64,000 bases of DNA from Marimonas lutisalis (GCF_005434965.1 NZ_SKCI01000004.1:1-64000), one strand, 5' to 3'. Shown: positions 1 through 9,247, numbered from the stretch's first letter. Notes: a model not told the origin generated them from the letters alone. Made by a program: numbers and translations.

Positions 1-38
1 TCGCCGTGGCTCTGCTTGGTTCCGGGTTTCTGTCTCAT
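1..38 (-). CDS. IS3-family transposase OrfA, first 12 codons only
   Basis: An ATG at 38-36 on the minus strand follows a strong ribosome binding site (AAGGAGTGGAG). It opens MRQKPGTKQSHG, the kind of basic N-terminus seen on IS3 OrfA helix-turn-helix proteins. Only 12 residues are in the window, so the call rests mainly on the matching inverted repeat and the identical 85-base leader length of the complete IS at 9163. OrfA would bind the inverted repeats as the N-terminal half of the transposase. Confidence 0.6.
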   Translation of the reverse strand, partial: MRQKPGTKQSHG

Positions 39-123
39 CTCCACTCCTTGGTGGTTACGATGTGCCAGAAACCCTCTCTTATCAATTCAGCCTAAACTGT
101 CCCATTGGCGCTGACGTCAGACA
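1..123 (-). mobile_element. IS3-family insertion sequence, left end of element only (runs off the window)
   Basis: Read leftwards from position 123, the sequence starts TGTCTGACGTCAG, the same 13 bases that open the complete IS at 9163. The distance from this tip to the first transposase ATG is 85 bases in both elements, so they are clearly related. The bases after the first 13 differ, so the two are relatives, not identical copies. The element is oriented left and most of it lies outside the window. Its target duplication cannot be checked here. Confidence 0.8.
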
Positions 124-564
124 GCCAAGACCACCGAACGAACGCTCCAGGATCCAAGCCGGATAAATGGAAATCAAGGAATTCACCTCACTGCTCTATT
201 CGACTGCTTAACTGCTTATCGTGGCGAAACTTTGGAGTTCGCGAACGTTCTATTCCGCGAGAATCCAAGATACCGAAACTAGCCTCTACTACCCACGCTA
301 CCAGCTAGCACAAAATCTTCAACCTCTAGGCAAAACGAGATTACCCACCGTCATACCCGGCCGAATTTCGATTTTCCCTAGCAATTGCCGTTGGAGCGAA
401 AGCCACGGAAACTCGGGCAATCCACCAAGTGCTTTCGACGCAGAGCCCGGCGGAAATTGTTCCTGGTACCTCCTCCGGAGAGACGCAGGAACGGGCACCT
501 TGATCGATTCTTAGCTACGGATAGACACGGGCATCCTCGGGGTTCGTGTTAGAACCATGACCCA
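124..564. other. Gene-poor stretch beside the IS end
   Basis: No convincing gene is visible in these roughly 440 bases. Short open frames (for example 221-514 on plus) lack a ribosome binding site, recognisable domain or normal codon use. It may be old, decayed DNA next to the insertion. Confidence 0.5.
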
Positions 565-840
565 CTATGATCTCGCATCTCCGCGTTCCAACAGGGCTTG
601 CACGGTTTCTTCCAGCCGCTTCACCCTTTCCGACAGCGTCGGACGCTTTCGATCGTCTGGATGTCCAATCCGCGAGCCGGCCGGCAGCGCGTCTTCCCAG
701 AACCCGGTTTCCTTCAGGTACTGCTCGACCGCGCCGGCGATAACACCGTTCCTCGTTTCCCCGGGATGCGCCGCCAGGTAGCGCTCCAGGGCATCCATGC
801 GGCGTGCTCCCAACCTCACGGATATGGGCTTGTCGTCCAC
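565..840 (-). CDS. Ribbon-helix-helix (CopG/MetJ-like) DNA-binding protein
   Basis: A 91-residue protein whose N-terminus (KPISVRLGARRMDALERYL) has the strand-helix pattern of ribbon-helix-helix proteins: alternating residues ISVRL, then an amphipathic helix. The C-terminus (LSERVKRLEETVQALLER) is a likely short coiled coil. The start is GTG at 840, preceded by GAGGAGAGG. Proteins of this class bind DNA as dimers and usually repress their own promoter. The palindromes at 889-915, just upstream, fit that. No toxin gene is recognisable next door, so an antitoxin role is possible but unsupported. Confidence 0.65.
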   Translation of the reverse strand: MDDKPISVRLGARRMDALERYLAAHPGETRNGVIAGAVEQYLKETGFWEDALPAGSRIGHPDDRKRPTLSERVKRLEETVQALLERGDARS

Positions 841-888
841 GTGCCTCTCCTCGTCGATGCGGCTTGGTAGATGAAATTCGAATACGTG

Positions 889-915
889 TTACAAAGTACT
901 TGTAATACGTATTAC
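889..915. promoter_or_regulatory. Overlapping palindromes, probable operator of the ribbon-helix-helix gene
   Basis: TTACAA-AGTAC-TTGTAA (889-905) overlaps the perfect 14-bp palindrome GTAATACGTATTAC (902-915). They lie in the divergent space between the genes at 840 (minus) and 983 (plus). Tandem palindromic half-sites are what dimeric ribbon-helix-helix repressors bind cooperatively. The regulatory role is inferred from position and symmetry. Confidence 0.6.
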
Positions 916-982
916 GTAACGCTATGTTGAAGTCGAGGCGCAAAGCCTCTTTCCCAAGAAAATCTTTACCGAGGTACAGCGC

Positions 983-1285
983 ATGGGCCAGCAACGGCAG
1001 GGCGCCTGGGGTCCTTGGACGCGGCACGATGGCAATGGCATGCCCGTGCGGCCTGGCACCGTCGTGGAGGTGTTCTCGGAAGAAGACCCCAAGACCGCAC
1101 GAAACGGCGTCGTTAAGCGCGTCGGCATCGCGGGCGTGGACCTTGTGTATTACTGGCACTGGACCGCGGAAACCCGCGCCACGCAATCCTTGCTCCCGAT
1201 CGATCTCTACCGGGAGAAAAGGCCGAGAGGCCTCCTTCAGCTCGAAGACTTGCTGGTTCGACCGCGAGAGCCGGTCGAGGCTTGA
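983..1285 (+). CDS. Hypothetical protein, 100 aa
   Basis: A 100-residue open frame with a plausible ribosome binding site (GAGGT about 8 bases before the ATG), in the operon direction of the phosphoesterase 42 bases downstream. It has no signal peptide or membrane segment. The middle (VVEVFSEEDP, then VDLVYYWHW) suggests a small beta-rich fold, but I do not recognise the family. Divergent transcription from the ribbon-helix-helix gene, with palindromes between them, suggests common control. Confidence 0.45.
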   Translation: MGQQRQGAWGPWTRHDGNGMPVRPGTVVEVFSEEDPKTARNGVVKRVGIAGVDLVYYWHWTAETRATQSLLPIDLYREKRPRGLLQLEDLLVRPREPVEA

Positions 1286-1327
1286 AGGCCCGCAGTTTCC
1301 CCAACCTCGAAAAAGAAAGGATACACC

Positions 1328-2257
1328 ATGTACGACATAATTCCCGACATTCACGGGCAGGCCGCCAAGCTTCGCGGCACGCTTTCGCTGCTGGGTTACC
1401 AGGAACGTAACGGCGCTTGGCGGCATCCCGACCTGAACCGCCAGTGCATCTTTCTCGGTGATTTCATCGATCGCGGCCCCAAAAATGCCGAGGTCATCGA
1501 CATCGTCCGCCGGATGATCGACGCGGGTTCGGCGCAAGCGGTCATGGGCAACCACGAGCTCAACGCGATCCAGTACCATTCGATCCACCCGGAGACGAAC
1601 GTGCCGCTACGCGAGCATTCTCTGAAGAATGCGAAACAGCACGAAAGTTTCCTTCGAGAGTTCCCGTTGGGCGATGCTGAAACGCGGGAAGTCATCGAGT
1701 GGATGAAGACCTTGCCCCTGTTCCTGGAACTGGACGGGTTTCGCGCGGTGCACGCCTGCTGGGACGACGAACATATCGCGACGCTCCGGCAGCACGCGGA
1801 AGATGGCATCCTTGCCGGTGACTTGGTCTACCATGCCGCCGATCCGAAGCACCTCCTGCACGAGGCCGTCGAAACGATCACGAAGGGCCCCGAACATCCG
1901 CTTCCCGAGGGAGCGGGATTTCACGACAAGGATGGCGTGGTTCGCAACTCCATCCGCGTGAAATGGTGGGCATATCAGCCCGATACCTGGCAGGACGTCG
2001 CGATATCGGTTCCAAACCCGGAAAAACTGCTCGCGGGTGCACCACCGGAAGGTGTCGTGCGACGAGGCTATGCGTCGACCGCCAAGCCGGTGTTCTTCGG
2101 ACATTACTGGCTGAATGGGTCCCTCGAAATGCAAGCCAGTAACGCGCTTTGCCTCGACTACTCGGCAGGCAGGGACGGCCCCCTCGTGTCCTACCGGTTC
2201 GTTCCGGGAGACGAGGCGATCTGGCTCGATCGGGTCACGGTACCGGTTTCCAGGTAA
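1328..2257 (+). CDS. Calcineurin-like metallophosphoesterase (PPP-type)
   Basis: A 309-residue cytoplasmic phosphoesterase. The metal-binding signature of PPP phosphatases is complete: PDIHGQ near residue 7, LGDFIDRGPKN near 50, and MGNHELN near 80, with later histidines in VHACWDDEH and FFGHYWLNG. These residues bind a di-metal centre that hydrolyses phosphate esters. Relatives include PrpE and other diadenosine tetraphosphatases as well as Ser/Thr protein phosphatases, and the substrate cannot be read from sequence. The ATG follows AAGAAAGGATACACC, a good ribosome binding site. It is probably co-transcribed with the gene at 983. Confidence 0.85.
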   Translation: MYDIIPDIHGQAAKLRGTLSLLGYQERNGAWRHPDLNRQCIFLGDFIDRGPKNAEVIDIVRRMIDAGSAQAVMGNHELNAIQYHSIHPETNVPLREHSLKNAKQHESFLREFPLGDAETREVIEWMKTLPLFLELDGFRAVHACWDDEHIATLRQHAEDGILAGDLVYHAADPKHLLHEAVETITKGPEHPLPEGAGFHDKDGVVRNSIRVKWWAYQPDTWQDVAISVPNPEKLLAGAPPEGVVRRGYASTAKPVFFGHYWLNGSLEMQASNALCLDYSAGRDGPLVSYRFVPGDEAIWLDRVTVPVSR

Positions 2258-2530
2258 GGGTCTTAGTCCTACCGACACCCGGTAGATAGGTGGACCAAGT
2301 TCTCGAACTCGCAACGCCGACATGTCCTTGATCCCCCGGAAGGGTCGAACAACAAGGCAACTCGACCTTTGCCGGATGGCCCTTCTCGCTATAGCGTGTG
2401 CATGGAGAGAAACTGCAGCTAGGCAAGTTGCTACTTCCTGGAGGTGGGATAGTGGAACCTCGAAAGGCCCGCTGTTCTAGCGACAAGCAGCCCCATGGCA
2501 CGGACGGCCGTGTTGAAAGAGAGAACGACC

Positions 2531-3211
2531 ATGAACTGGAAGACTGCGTTTCGATCCTTTTACTATGAAACCGCCGAGGAACCGGAGGATATAGAGTTTC
2601 TACCCTCGGAGACGGCAGTTCTCGTTATCGACATCCAGAACACTTACCTGGAACCCAAGGACAACCCGCTCGAGAACGCGCGGTGGGCGCCGTTCTTTAA
2701 CCGGATGCGCGAGATCGTGATCCCCAACACGTCCGCTCTACAATCTTGGGCGCGGAACAACGGCATCGAAGTTATTCATGCCAGGATTGCATGCCAAACC
2801 GAGGATGGTCGGGATCGGTCCCTAAGCCAGAAAAAGCCGGGTTTCAATTACCTGCTATTGCCGAAAGACCGCGAAGATAGCCAAATCGTCCCGGAGGTCG
2901 GGCCGGTCGGCGACGAGATCGTGGTGACGAAGACTACCGACTCTGTGCTCACGGGCACTAACCTGCGCCTCATCCTTCACAACATGGGCATTCGCAACAT
3001 CATCGTTGCAGGCATCTTCACTGATCAATGCATCTCGTCGAGCGTGCGTAGCCTTGCCGACGAAAGCTTCAATGTGATCGTGGTGGAGGATTGCTGCGCC
3101 GCCGCCACTGACGAGTTGCATAGGCACGAGCTGGCGGTCATTAACATGATCTATTGCCACGTCGTTAGCTCAAGAGAGGTTCGGGGTTTTCTTGTCGGCG
3201 CCGAGGGATGA
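2531..3211 (+). CDS. Isochorismatase-family cysteine hydrolase
   Basis: A 226-residue member of the isochorismatase fold. The Asp-Lys-Cys triad is visible: D34 in VIDIQN, K134 in VVTKTTDS and C167 in GIFTDQCISSSVR, the last in the usual cis-peptide context. The family hydrolyses amides or enol ethers (nicotinamide, N-carbamoylsarcosine, isochorismate, ureidoacrylate). The substrate is not predictable here. I chose the ATG at 2531 because GAAAGAGAG precedes it; an in-frame ATG at 2495 lacks such a site. The first 25 residues are an extra segment before the core fold. It stands alone between the phosphoesterase and the convergent secreted PHP protein. Confidence 0.85.
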   Translation: MNWKTAFRSFYYETAEEPEDIEFLPSETAVLVIDIQNTYLEPKDNPLENARWAPFFNRMREIVIPNTSALQSWARNNGIEVIHARIACQTEDGRDRSLSQKKPGFNYLLLPKDREDSQIVPEVGPVGDEIVVTKTTDSVLTGTNLRLILHNMGIRNIIVAGIFTDQCISSSVRSLADESFNVIVVEDCCAAATDELHRHELAVINMIYCHVVSSREVRGFLVGAEG

Positions 3212-3309
3212 AAAGAAGCGCGAGAGCCCGAAGCGTCGAGCAATCCAGTGCAATCCTCAACAACTCAGCATCTAGCGACCCAGATGCTCTCTAGAACCTA
3301 CCTATCGCT

Positions 3310-6231
3310 TCAATCGCCGCTGGGAGTAGGTTGTTGAGCTTCCGTGGGTGTATCCTGGGCATCAGGTCGCTGACCTTGCGATGATGGCATATTTGATCTC
3401 ACCGAAATCGTATCCCCGATGTTATTGAGCCGGTTGAGATTGGTATCGTAGAGATCGGTCACGTAAATTGCATACGATACCTTGCCACTGTCTCGCTTGC
3501 GTTTCTCGCTGTCCCAGCCTCTTGGACCGCACGCGATCATCTCGGTGTTGGTGGCGACTAGGTTGGCGTCGTCGATTATTCCGCCTTGGACCAAGTTGTT
3601 CGCAAACCACTTGCGATCTGAGAGCGAAATGGTTTGCCCAGCGCTGTTTCCCGATGCATCGAGTTGCTGGACCGAGACTTGTGCTCCGCCGTAAGAATTG
3701 GGGAACTCCGGGTTCGCGTGACAACCTTCTTCGGGACATGGATCGGATATCGATGTTTCCATGGAAATACCGAACTTGATGGAAACCTTGAGCTCACCGG
3801 GTTCAAACGGACACTTTTCTGGCTGGTTGATCACCGAAATGGTGTACGGCGCCGTCCAAATTGGATTGGTGATGCAGTATGACTTTTCGATGCCGCGGCC
3901 GCGTTTGCCGACGAGTTGCAGGGCCGATGCGCGGTAGTTCCTGTTTGAAACGGCAAGGCTTCCCAAGTCGAACTGGTTTTTTACGCCTTCTTCGCCGGAC
4001 GGTGGCGAAATGAACCCAAAGACGCGTCCCCCACCAATCCTGTTAAGTGTAAACGCCATGGAGCTACTGTCATTTGCCTTGTAGAAATACTGGTTCCCGC
4101 CTTTCCACACGGTTTGAGCCGTGATCCCCGAAACCCCGTTTTCGAGATCCCTCGGAACGAGTGCCGTCCTGCCGCCGTCAAAGTGACCAGCTCCTCCAAT
4201 GGCCCCGTCCGCGTTCTCAAACTCGCATCTCTGGTCGTGCCAGGACAAATCGTCTCCAGACGAATTGAGCCTGCAGTTTGCATCGAGGTGGAACATGCAA
4301 ATGGGTCCATCCGTCAGAACCGTGTTGCCTTCCTCGTATGCGAGGACGTTCGGGTCGTTTTGCGAGCCTCCATTGGAGTGTTCACCAGCGAGGGGTTGCG
4401 GCGGTGGTGCTGTCGGTTGAAACGGTCCTGGCTGGTTGCTCGCGCCTACGAACTCGCCCGGCGCCAAGCTTTTGTCGGATGCCAAGGCATAGGTGCGAAC
4501 TCTGCCAAACGCGTTGGAATTCTTGCTCAGCTGTTCTGGATCAAATGAGAACTCTAGGAACGGGATCCCATTGATCGCTCGTTCGAAATCCTCGGAAATG
4601 AAAAACAAAACGGTCGACGGCACGGAAATCTCGTAGTTGAAGTCTCCATGCGCATCCGTGCCGGCACTAGCGTAGACTTTGCGGATAAACCTGCGGTTGG
4701 GTGAATCTTGAAAGGAAAACGCCAAGCCATCCCGCACGTGGTCGTAGTAGCGGGCCATTGTTTTCTTCATGTCACTGTCCCAGTTTGGACGGCCCACGAA
4801 GAGTTGCTCGGGCTGAGCGCCGGAAAAAGGGTCTCTTTGGCGAGCGGCCTGTGACGTGAGCCCGTCATCCTTGAGACTGGCGCTGGTTACGAAATCCGCT
4901 TTCCCGTTCCAGACTTGCGAACCCTTGAAAATGAATTCGCGTCCCGACGCGTCAACTTGAATGGCCGATTTGTCTGCGGGTCGGAATGGCGGGTAACCCA
5001 GCCCGAAACGAAAGTCGTCGCTGTGCCAACCCCCGATACTGCTGAATGGATGCGCGGCATACCCAAACCCACCACCACGTTGCATTTCCGCCAAGACACT
5101 TCGCAAGTCATTCGGGTTATGCGAACCGGTCGCATGGAAGTGCGGTTCGAAGTCGTCCGCATCAATACCCACGGAACCCAGGTCGAAGTTGAGTTCCGTC
5201 GAAAGAATATCGACCATGTCGATATCGCCGCCATGCCACGGGCCTTCAAAATGGGGCGCGTCGTAGCTGAGGAGATGCGACCCGTAGCGCGGAACTCCCG
5301 AGGCAACAACTTGGCCGCGCCCTGATAACGTGATTTCTTCGCCGCCCATGGCGCCCAGGTGGTTTCGATACCATTCGAACTCGCCGCGCTTTCCGTCCGT
5401 GGTACTGGTAGGTCCAAAGCCAGGAGCATTTCCTGCGTCAAAGTCTCCACCCGAGAAAAAAGCGTTGTGATCCGTTGTAGCGATCTTGTTGCGAAAATCG
5501 CTCCAATTCCCCGCGTTTAACTGGACGTCAAGCATCCCCAGGGCATAAGCAGCTTCAACGAGCATGGCTATCGGGCCACCAAATGCCTTTCGCGCACTGT
5601 TGACGTCGTTGAGTTTACTCGCCGTTTGCTCCGCGATTGTGTGCACGTGGATATCATAGTGACGATCTAACGGTGAGAACTTCGGCAAGCCTGCATTCGG
5701 CTCGACCACGACACGCATTACCCGTTCAAATTCATCGCCGTTGCTCGCGATGGCGACACCCCTGATGTGTTGAACACCGGGCAGTTCATCCAGGCCCGGA
5801 ATGCCTAAACATTCAGTTGGTATTCGAACAACGTAGTGCCAGAAGTCAGTGGTCTTTTCGCTTGGCGAGAGCGTTTGGCGTTCATGGCCGTCGGGATCGA
5901 TAATTGAAACTTCATGGGTCGAGCCATCCGAGCCAGTACACGTGGTCTGGTCCGCTTCATCGATGCGATCATGAAACAAGATCCGTACGGACTCACGCGA
6001 CCGCACGTCAAAGGCGGTTATCTGTATCTCGGTCAGCCTGGCGGGATTCAAGGCAGTCGGGGAGCTTATTTGAGGTGTAAACACCAACACGGGCACGTAG
6101 TCGCGAACGGTTCGCCAGGGCGCATCGAAAAAGACATCTAGGCGTTCGGTTTCCGGGTAGGCGAGCGCAGCCTGCGCGTTGAGGACCAGGAGCCCAAGGA
6201 ATGAAATTAGTCTTCTTGCGGCAATTCTCAT
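3310..6231 (-). CDS. Large secreted PHP-domain putative phosphoesterase, 973 aa
   Basis: The start is ATG at 6231, with GGAAG about 9 bases upstream; a longer frame to 6330 lacks this. Residues 1-24 form a signal peptide ending AQAALA, so the protein is exported. PHP metal ligands appear in order: HVH at 195-197, TDHN at 253-256, GGEE near 297, AAHP near 394, and GTDAH at 525-528. This is the set used by PHP phosphoesterases to hold two or three metals. Long inserts separate the motifs. About 440 C-terminal residues, with several cysteines and a Gln/Pro-rich tail, match nothing I recognise. Family knowledge suggests phosphoester hydrolysis; the substrate is unknown. It follows the SGNH gene on the same strand, 224 bases away. 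Confidence 0.75.
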   Translation of the reverse strand: MRIAARRLISFLGLLVLNAQAALAYPETERLDVFFDAPWRTVRDYVPVLVFTPQISSPTALNPARLTEIQITAFDVRSRESVRILFHDRIDEADQTTCTGSDGSTHEVSIIDPDGHERQTLSPSEKTTDFWHYVVRIPTECLGIPGLDELPGVQHIRGVAIASNGDEFERVMRVVVEPNAGLPKFSPLDRHYDIHVHTIAEQTASKLNDVNSARKAFGGPIAMLVEAAYALGMLDVQLNAGNWSDFRNKIATTDHNAFFSGGDFDAGNAPGFGPTSTTDGKRGEFEWYRNHLGAMGGEEITLSGRGQVVASGVPRYGSHLLSYDAPHFEGPWHGGDIDMVDILSTELNFDLGSVGIDADDFEPHFHATGSHNPNDLRSVLAEMQRGGGFGYAAHPFSSIGGWHSDDFRFGLGYPPFRPADKSAIQVDASGREFIFKGSQVWNGKADFVTSASLKDDGLTSQAARQRDPFSGAQPEQLFVGRPNWDSDMKKTMARYYDHVRDGLAFSFQDSPNRRFIRKVYASAGTDAHGDFNYEISVPSTVLFFISEDFERAINGIPFLEFSFDPEQLSKNSNAFGRVRTYALASDKSLAPGEFVGASNQPGPFQPTAPPPQPLAGEHSNGGSQNDPNVLAYEEGNTVLTDGPICMFHLDANCRLNSSGDDLSWHDQRCEFENADGAIGGAGHFDGGRTALVPRDLENGVSGITAQTVWKGGNQYFYKANDSSSMAFTLNRIGGGRVFGFISPPSGEEGVKNQFDLGSLAVSNRNYRASALQLVGKRGRGIEKSYCITNPIWTAPYTISVINQPEKCPFEPGELKVSIKFGISMETSISDPCPEEGCHANPEFPNSYGGAQVSVQQLDASGNSAGQTISLSDRKWFANNLVQGGIIDDANLVATNTEMIACGPRGWDSEKRKRDSGKVSYAIYVTDLYDTNLNRLNNIGDTISVRSNMPSSQGQRPDAQDTPTEAQQPTPSGD

Positions 6232-6455
6232 AACGCATGCCTTCCAAATTTGACCGGTGATATGCAGAGAAGCGTACACGAATAACGAGTTTTGACCAAA
6301 TTCGGTCAACTTCGTCTTGTCTGGCTGCACGCTCTAGCCGCGGTTGAGGCTTTGGTTTAATCAGCCTGGCAACCGCTATTTTGGAAATCGGCCTAGCGAT
6401 GCTTGTAACCCGGCAGCACCCAAGAAAACTTCTGTAAAACCTTTGCCTGGGTTTT

Positions 6456-8618
6456 TCACTCGGCGCATTGGTGCACCTGGTCAATCGCACCCATCTTTTT
6501 CAGCAGTTGCTGTGCCATCCAGTAGTATCCGATTTCATTCGGATGTGCCGTGCCGGTGAGGTTCGACATTTTTCTTGCTGGTGCGCTTTGAATCGCGAAG
6601 CTCTCGATGCCCGCGCGGAACCACCGTCCTTCCTGGCATCCGTCAACTGGGATCTGCGGCTGAAACCCGCCACTATGTTGAAAGCTGTACTCGGGCGGTC
6701 CGGCGCAGATACCGTTGTTCATAAACATTCGCCAAGGCATATCGACGAACACCCAACCATGCTCCGCAGCAGCTTGGCTTTGTATTTCGGAGAGTTTTGC
6801 CAGGGCATTGTTTCTCGCCCAGTCGGCCTCGAAACTCGCGATGTCAAGTTCGTCGCGGTTCACTGCATCGAAGATCGACATTGGCAAACCGACAAGTCGA
6901 CCTGATATATTTTCAAAGAACTCGCAGGTAACATTTTCGCTGCGGCGGGTGAAATCAGGATAACCCATTAAGTAGGTGTCGCCGACGGAAAGTTCACCCG
7001 TGTCTTGGAGTTTTGCCAACTGTTTTGCGAGGTAATTGTATTCATCGCGAAGCCGCCAAAGACCTGCGACAGGCGCTTCGCCCGAAAAGGCAAAGTGCAC
7101 GTCTGACCAGTTGCCGTAGTTTATTCCGTGCAAGATGCTTCGAAATGGCGGGCCAAATTTGACGTCGCCTCTTTCTCCTTCTCTCAAGATCAAGGCCGTC
7201 AAGATGTTGGAGAAGCCGATGTCGTTACCGCCAAAACCCATGATCAACTTGTCAATTTTCCGTCCGCGGGTGAGGTCTACTAGTTTCGCGAGTTGGTCTT
7301 CACTTTGAGGCCAGCCGATTGCGGGTTCGAGCGATGGATTGCGAATACCACGATCGATTGATGCGCCCGACACGGCCAGGTTCACAAACGTCACGCTGCT
7401 CTTCGGCTCGCCTTCTTCAAGTTCAATGGCTGCCTGGCTTCCAGGTGCGAACGGGGAGCGGTGCGCACGCGCGTGCTCACGGGATGACGGGTCCAAGCTG
7501 CCTAGGTCCGTTTCGCCGAACCTGACAGTGTAGTAGCGGGTTCCAAAGGGATGGGCCGTATCCTGCCGTTCAAGCATTAATCTAGCTGTCGACGTTCCAG
7601 ATGCCCAAAGCGGCCAGCCAAGCCCGAGCTCGCGAAGTGCATGGTCTTCGTACAACTTCCTTTGGTTTTCCTCGGTAGCTTCTTCTATGGAATCAATAAC
7701 TTCCTCGTTCAGAAGCCGCCATTTCCTAGCGACCTGCGCTCCTAGTTGAACGGCAGTCCCCACACGGTCCTCATAGTTCAGAATTTGCGGGTCGATCCGC
7801 GCAACGGGAGCACCTTCTCCAGACGAATAGCTGTCTCCCATGACAGCAACCAGGATGTCATCGGCAACCACCTCCAATGGTTCGCCCTTGCTGCAAGCAG
7901 ACGCTTTATCAACGCGGTACGAAATAGAGTAGGGCTCCTCGGGGAGGCACACTACTGTAGAGATCTCGCCGTAGGCGAAATTGCTTGCTTGAAGCCGCGC
8001 GTAGGCCAATTCATCAGTGCCATTTGCACTGATCTTCAACATGAGCCTCGGGTAAGCGTTATTGGCCTGCAGCCTCGCGGCAGCAAGGGCTGCCAATTGC
8101 TGCGGCGGCGATGTGGACTGTCCCACGACAGGGCCATTACCTGATTGCGAACTTTGCAAGGAGTCAACGGCTTGCAGGCCATTGGTAGTCGCACCAGATG
8201 GAGCTTGAGCAGTCGGCGACGGCGGTTCTTCGATTTTTGTTCTAATCAAGACCGGAAATCTTGCTTCGTTCGTTCCGCAATTCGTGCAAGGGCATTGTGT
8301 TCTACCAAGCAACCAATCCCGCGTGTTGTGAATCAATAAGTCTCTTGGTCCTTGCGAGGCGGGTGCTTGGTAACGCGGCACCATCTCCCAATCGACCGAA
8401 ACGTCCATGACGCCCGATATTTCGTCGCACTCTGATTGGAAATCAGCTTCGAGGCCAACCTCGGGAGCAACCAATGGCAAATCCTGCAATGTGTTGGTAG
8501 CGACTTCAATGGATGGAGGCCCAGCTAGTTGCTGGCGTTCTAGTGTGAAATTATTCTGTTGTGCGTGAGCCGTGTGCGCCGCCAACAAGAGAAAAAAAGC
8601 TATGGATTTCTTTAACAC
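6456..8618 (-). CDS. Large secreted SGNH/GDSL hydrolase, 720 aa
   Basis: A GTG start at 8618 follows a near-perfect AGGAGGAGCAA. Residues 1-19 are a signal peptide ending AHTAHA. The SGNH hydrolase blocks are clear: GDSYSSGEG at 261-269 (nucleophile Ser263), GFGGNDIGFSN from 461 (Gly and Asn of the oxyanion hole), and AHPNEIGYYW with His692 near the C-terminus. The Ser-Gly-Asn-His set implies an esterase, lipase or carbohydrate acetyl esterase outside the cytoplasm. The 250 residues before the GDS block are unusual for the family. They hold a Cys cluster (C109, C111, C114) and a Ser/Gln/Pro-rich linker, perhaps a binding domain. The PHP gene follows in the same direction. Confidence 0.85.
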   Translation of the reverse strand: MLKKSIAFFLLLAAHTAHAQQNNFTLERQQLAGPPSIEVATNTLQDLPLVAPEVGLEADFQSECDEISGVMDVSVDWEMVPRYQAPASQGPRDLLIHNTRDWLLGRTQCPCTNCGTNEARFPVLIRTKIEEPPSPTAQAPSGATTNGLQAVDSLQSSQSGNGPVVGQSTSPPQQLAALAAARLQANNAYPRLMLKISANGTDELAYARLQASNFAYGEISTVVCLPEEPYSISYRVDKASACSKGEPLEVVADDILVAVMGDSYSSGEGAPVARIDPQILNYEDRVGTAVQLGAQVARKWRLLNEEVIDSIEEATEENQRKLYEDHALRELGLGWPLWASGTSTARLMLERQDTAHPFGTRYYTVRFGETDLGSLDPSSREHARAHRSPFAPGSQAAIELEEGEPKSSVTFVNLAVSGASIDRGIRNPSLEPAIGWPQSEDQLAKLVDLTRGRKIDKLIMGFGGNDIGFSNILTALILREGERGDVKFGPPFRSILHGINYGNWSDVHFAFSGEAPVAGLWRLRDEYNYLAKQLAKLQDTGELSVGDTYLMGYPDFTRRSENVTCEFFENISGRLVGLPMSIFDAVNRDELDIASFEADWARNNALAKLSEIQSQAAAEHGWVFVDMPWRMFMNNGICAGPPEYSFQHSGGFQPQIPVDGCQEGRWFRAGIESFAIQSAPARKMSNLTGTAHPNEIGYYWMAQQLLKKMGAIDQVHQCAE

Positions 8619-9015
8619 TTGCTCCTCCTAATAGGACTGACCAATTGTTCGAATAAGTGAGAATGCTAGCAAATTTTGCAAAAAAAATCGAGGCGCGGAG
8701 CGCTCACGAGCAAAATGGATGTAGAATCTATGCTTTGCTGTCGCCAGGTGCCAATTTGCGCTAGCCAGGACCATCTAGGTAGCCCAGCTTTATTGTTGGC
8801 CAATGGTTCTGGTCTCTATTCTATCCAGATAATGGTGTCCGTTACCGTCCGGAGATAGAGCGCCCGGCCAGTTCGAATGACCGCGGAGTGGGGAAAAGCC
8901 GTGTTTAGTCTTTGCAGCGACTTACCATCTTGCCATTGTCTTGTCGGTAGCTTGCCTGACGGTTGGAGTGGCGGCACTATTTGAGACATGTTGTAAGGCT
9001 TTGAGGAACTGACCG
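8619..9015. other. Intergenic region between divergent secreted-protein genes
   Basis: About 400 bases between the SGNH gene (minus) and the small secreted-protein gene (plus). It must hold both promoters. An AT-rich patch with an A-tract lies near 8665-8690. A 60-codon frame at 8676-8858 has no ribosome binding site and is not accepted as a gene. Confidence 0.4.
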
Positions 9016-9189
9016 ATGCGTTTGAAAAACAGATGGTTAGAGTTTGTGTCCGTCGCGCTTTTTGGATTGATGTTTTCGACGGAAGCCAGCGCGCAACAAT
9101 TGTGGAACGGATCTCTTGTAAGCCGGGGCAAGTGCGGTAGTCACATTGGGGTTGTTGGACCTTGTCTGACGTCAGTACCTACCGGATAG
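9016..9189 (+). pseudogene. Small secreted protein gene truncated by the IS insertion
   Basis: The ATG at 9016 has GAGGAA 7 bases upstream. The product begins MRLKNRWLEFVSVALFGLMF and has an AxA cleavage site (EASAQQ) around residue 26, a textbook signal peptide. The reading frame enters the IS after codon 49 (9162) and stops at TAG 9187-9189 inside the inverted repeat. Removing the IS and one ACCT copy joins codon 49 to 10678 and gives 15 more codons before a TGA at 10723-10725, so the original product was about 64 residues with a 38-residue mature part. Function is unknown. It may still be secreted in shortened form. Confidence 0.6.
9163..9189 (+). repeat. Left inverted repeat of the IS
   Basis: 27 bases starting TGTCTGACGTCAG, which contain the palindrome CTGACGTCAG. 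The repeat pairs with 10647-10673 read in reverse. The same first 13 bases form the tip of the partial IS at 111-123. Confidence 0.85.
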
Positions 9190-9247
9190 ATTTAGGGGTT
9201 TGAGCAACGGAGGATTTCTGGTTCATCGAAGCCATTAAGGAGCGAAG

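Noticed and set aside
515-1588. A 357-codon minus frame across several plus and minus genes
   Set aside because: It overlaps the ribbon-helix-helix gene, the 983 gene and the phosphoesterase in other frames, has no domain and no ribosome binding site; a shadow.
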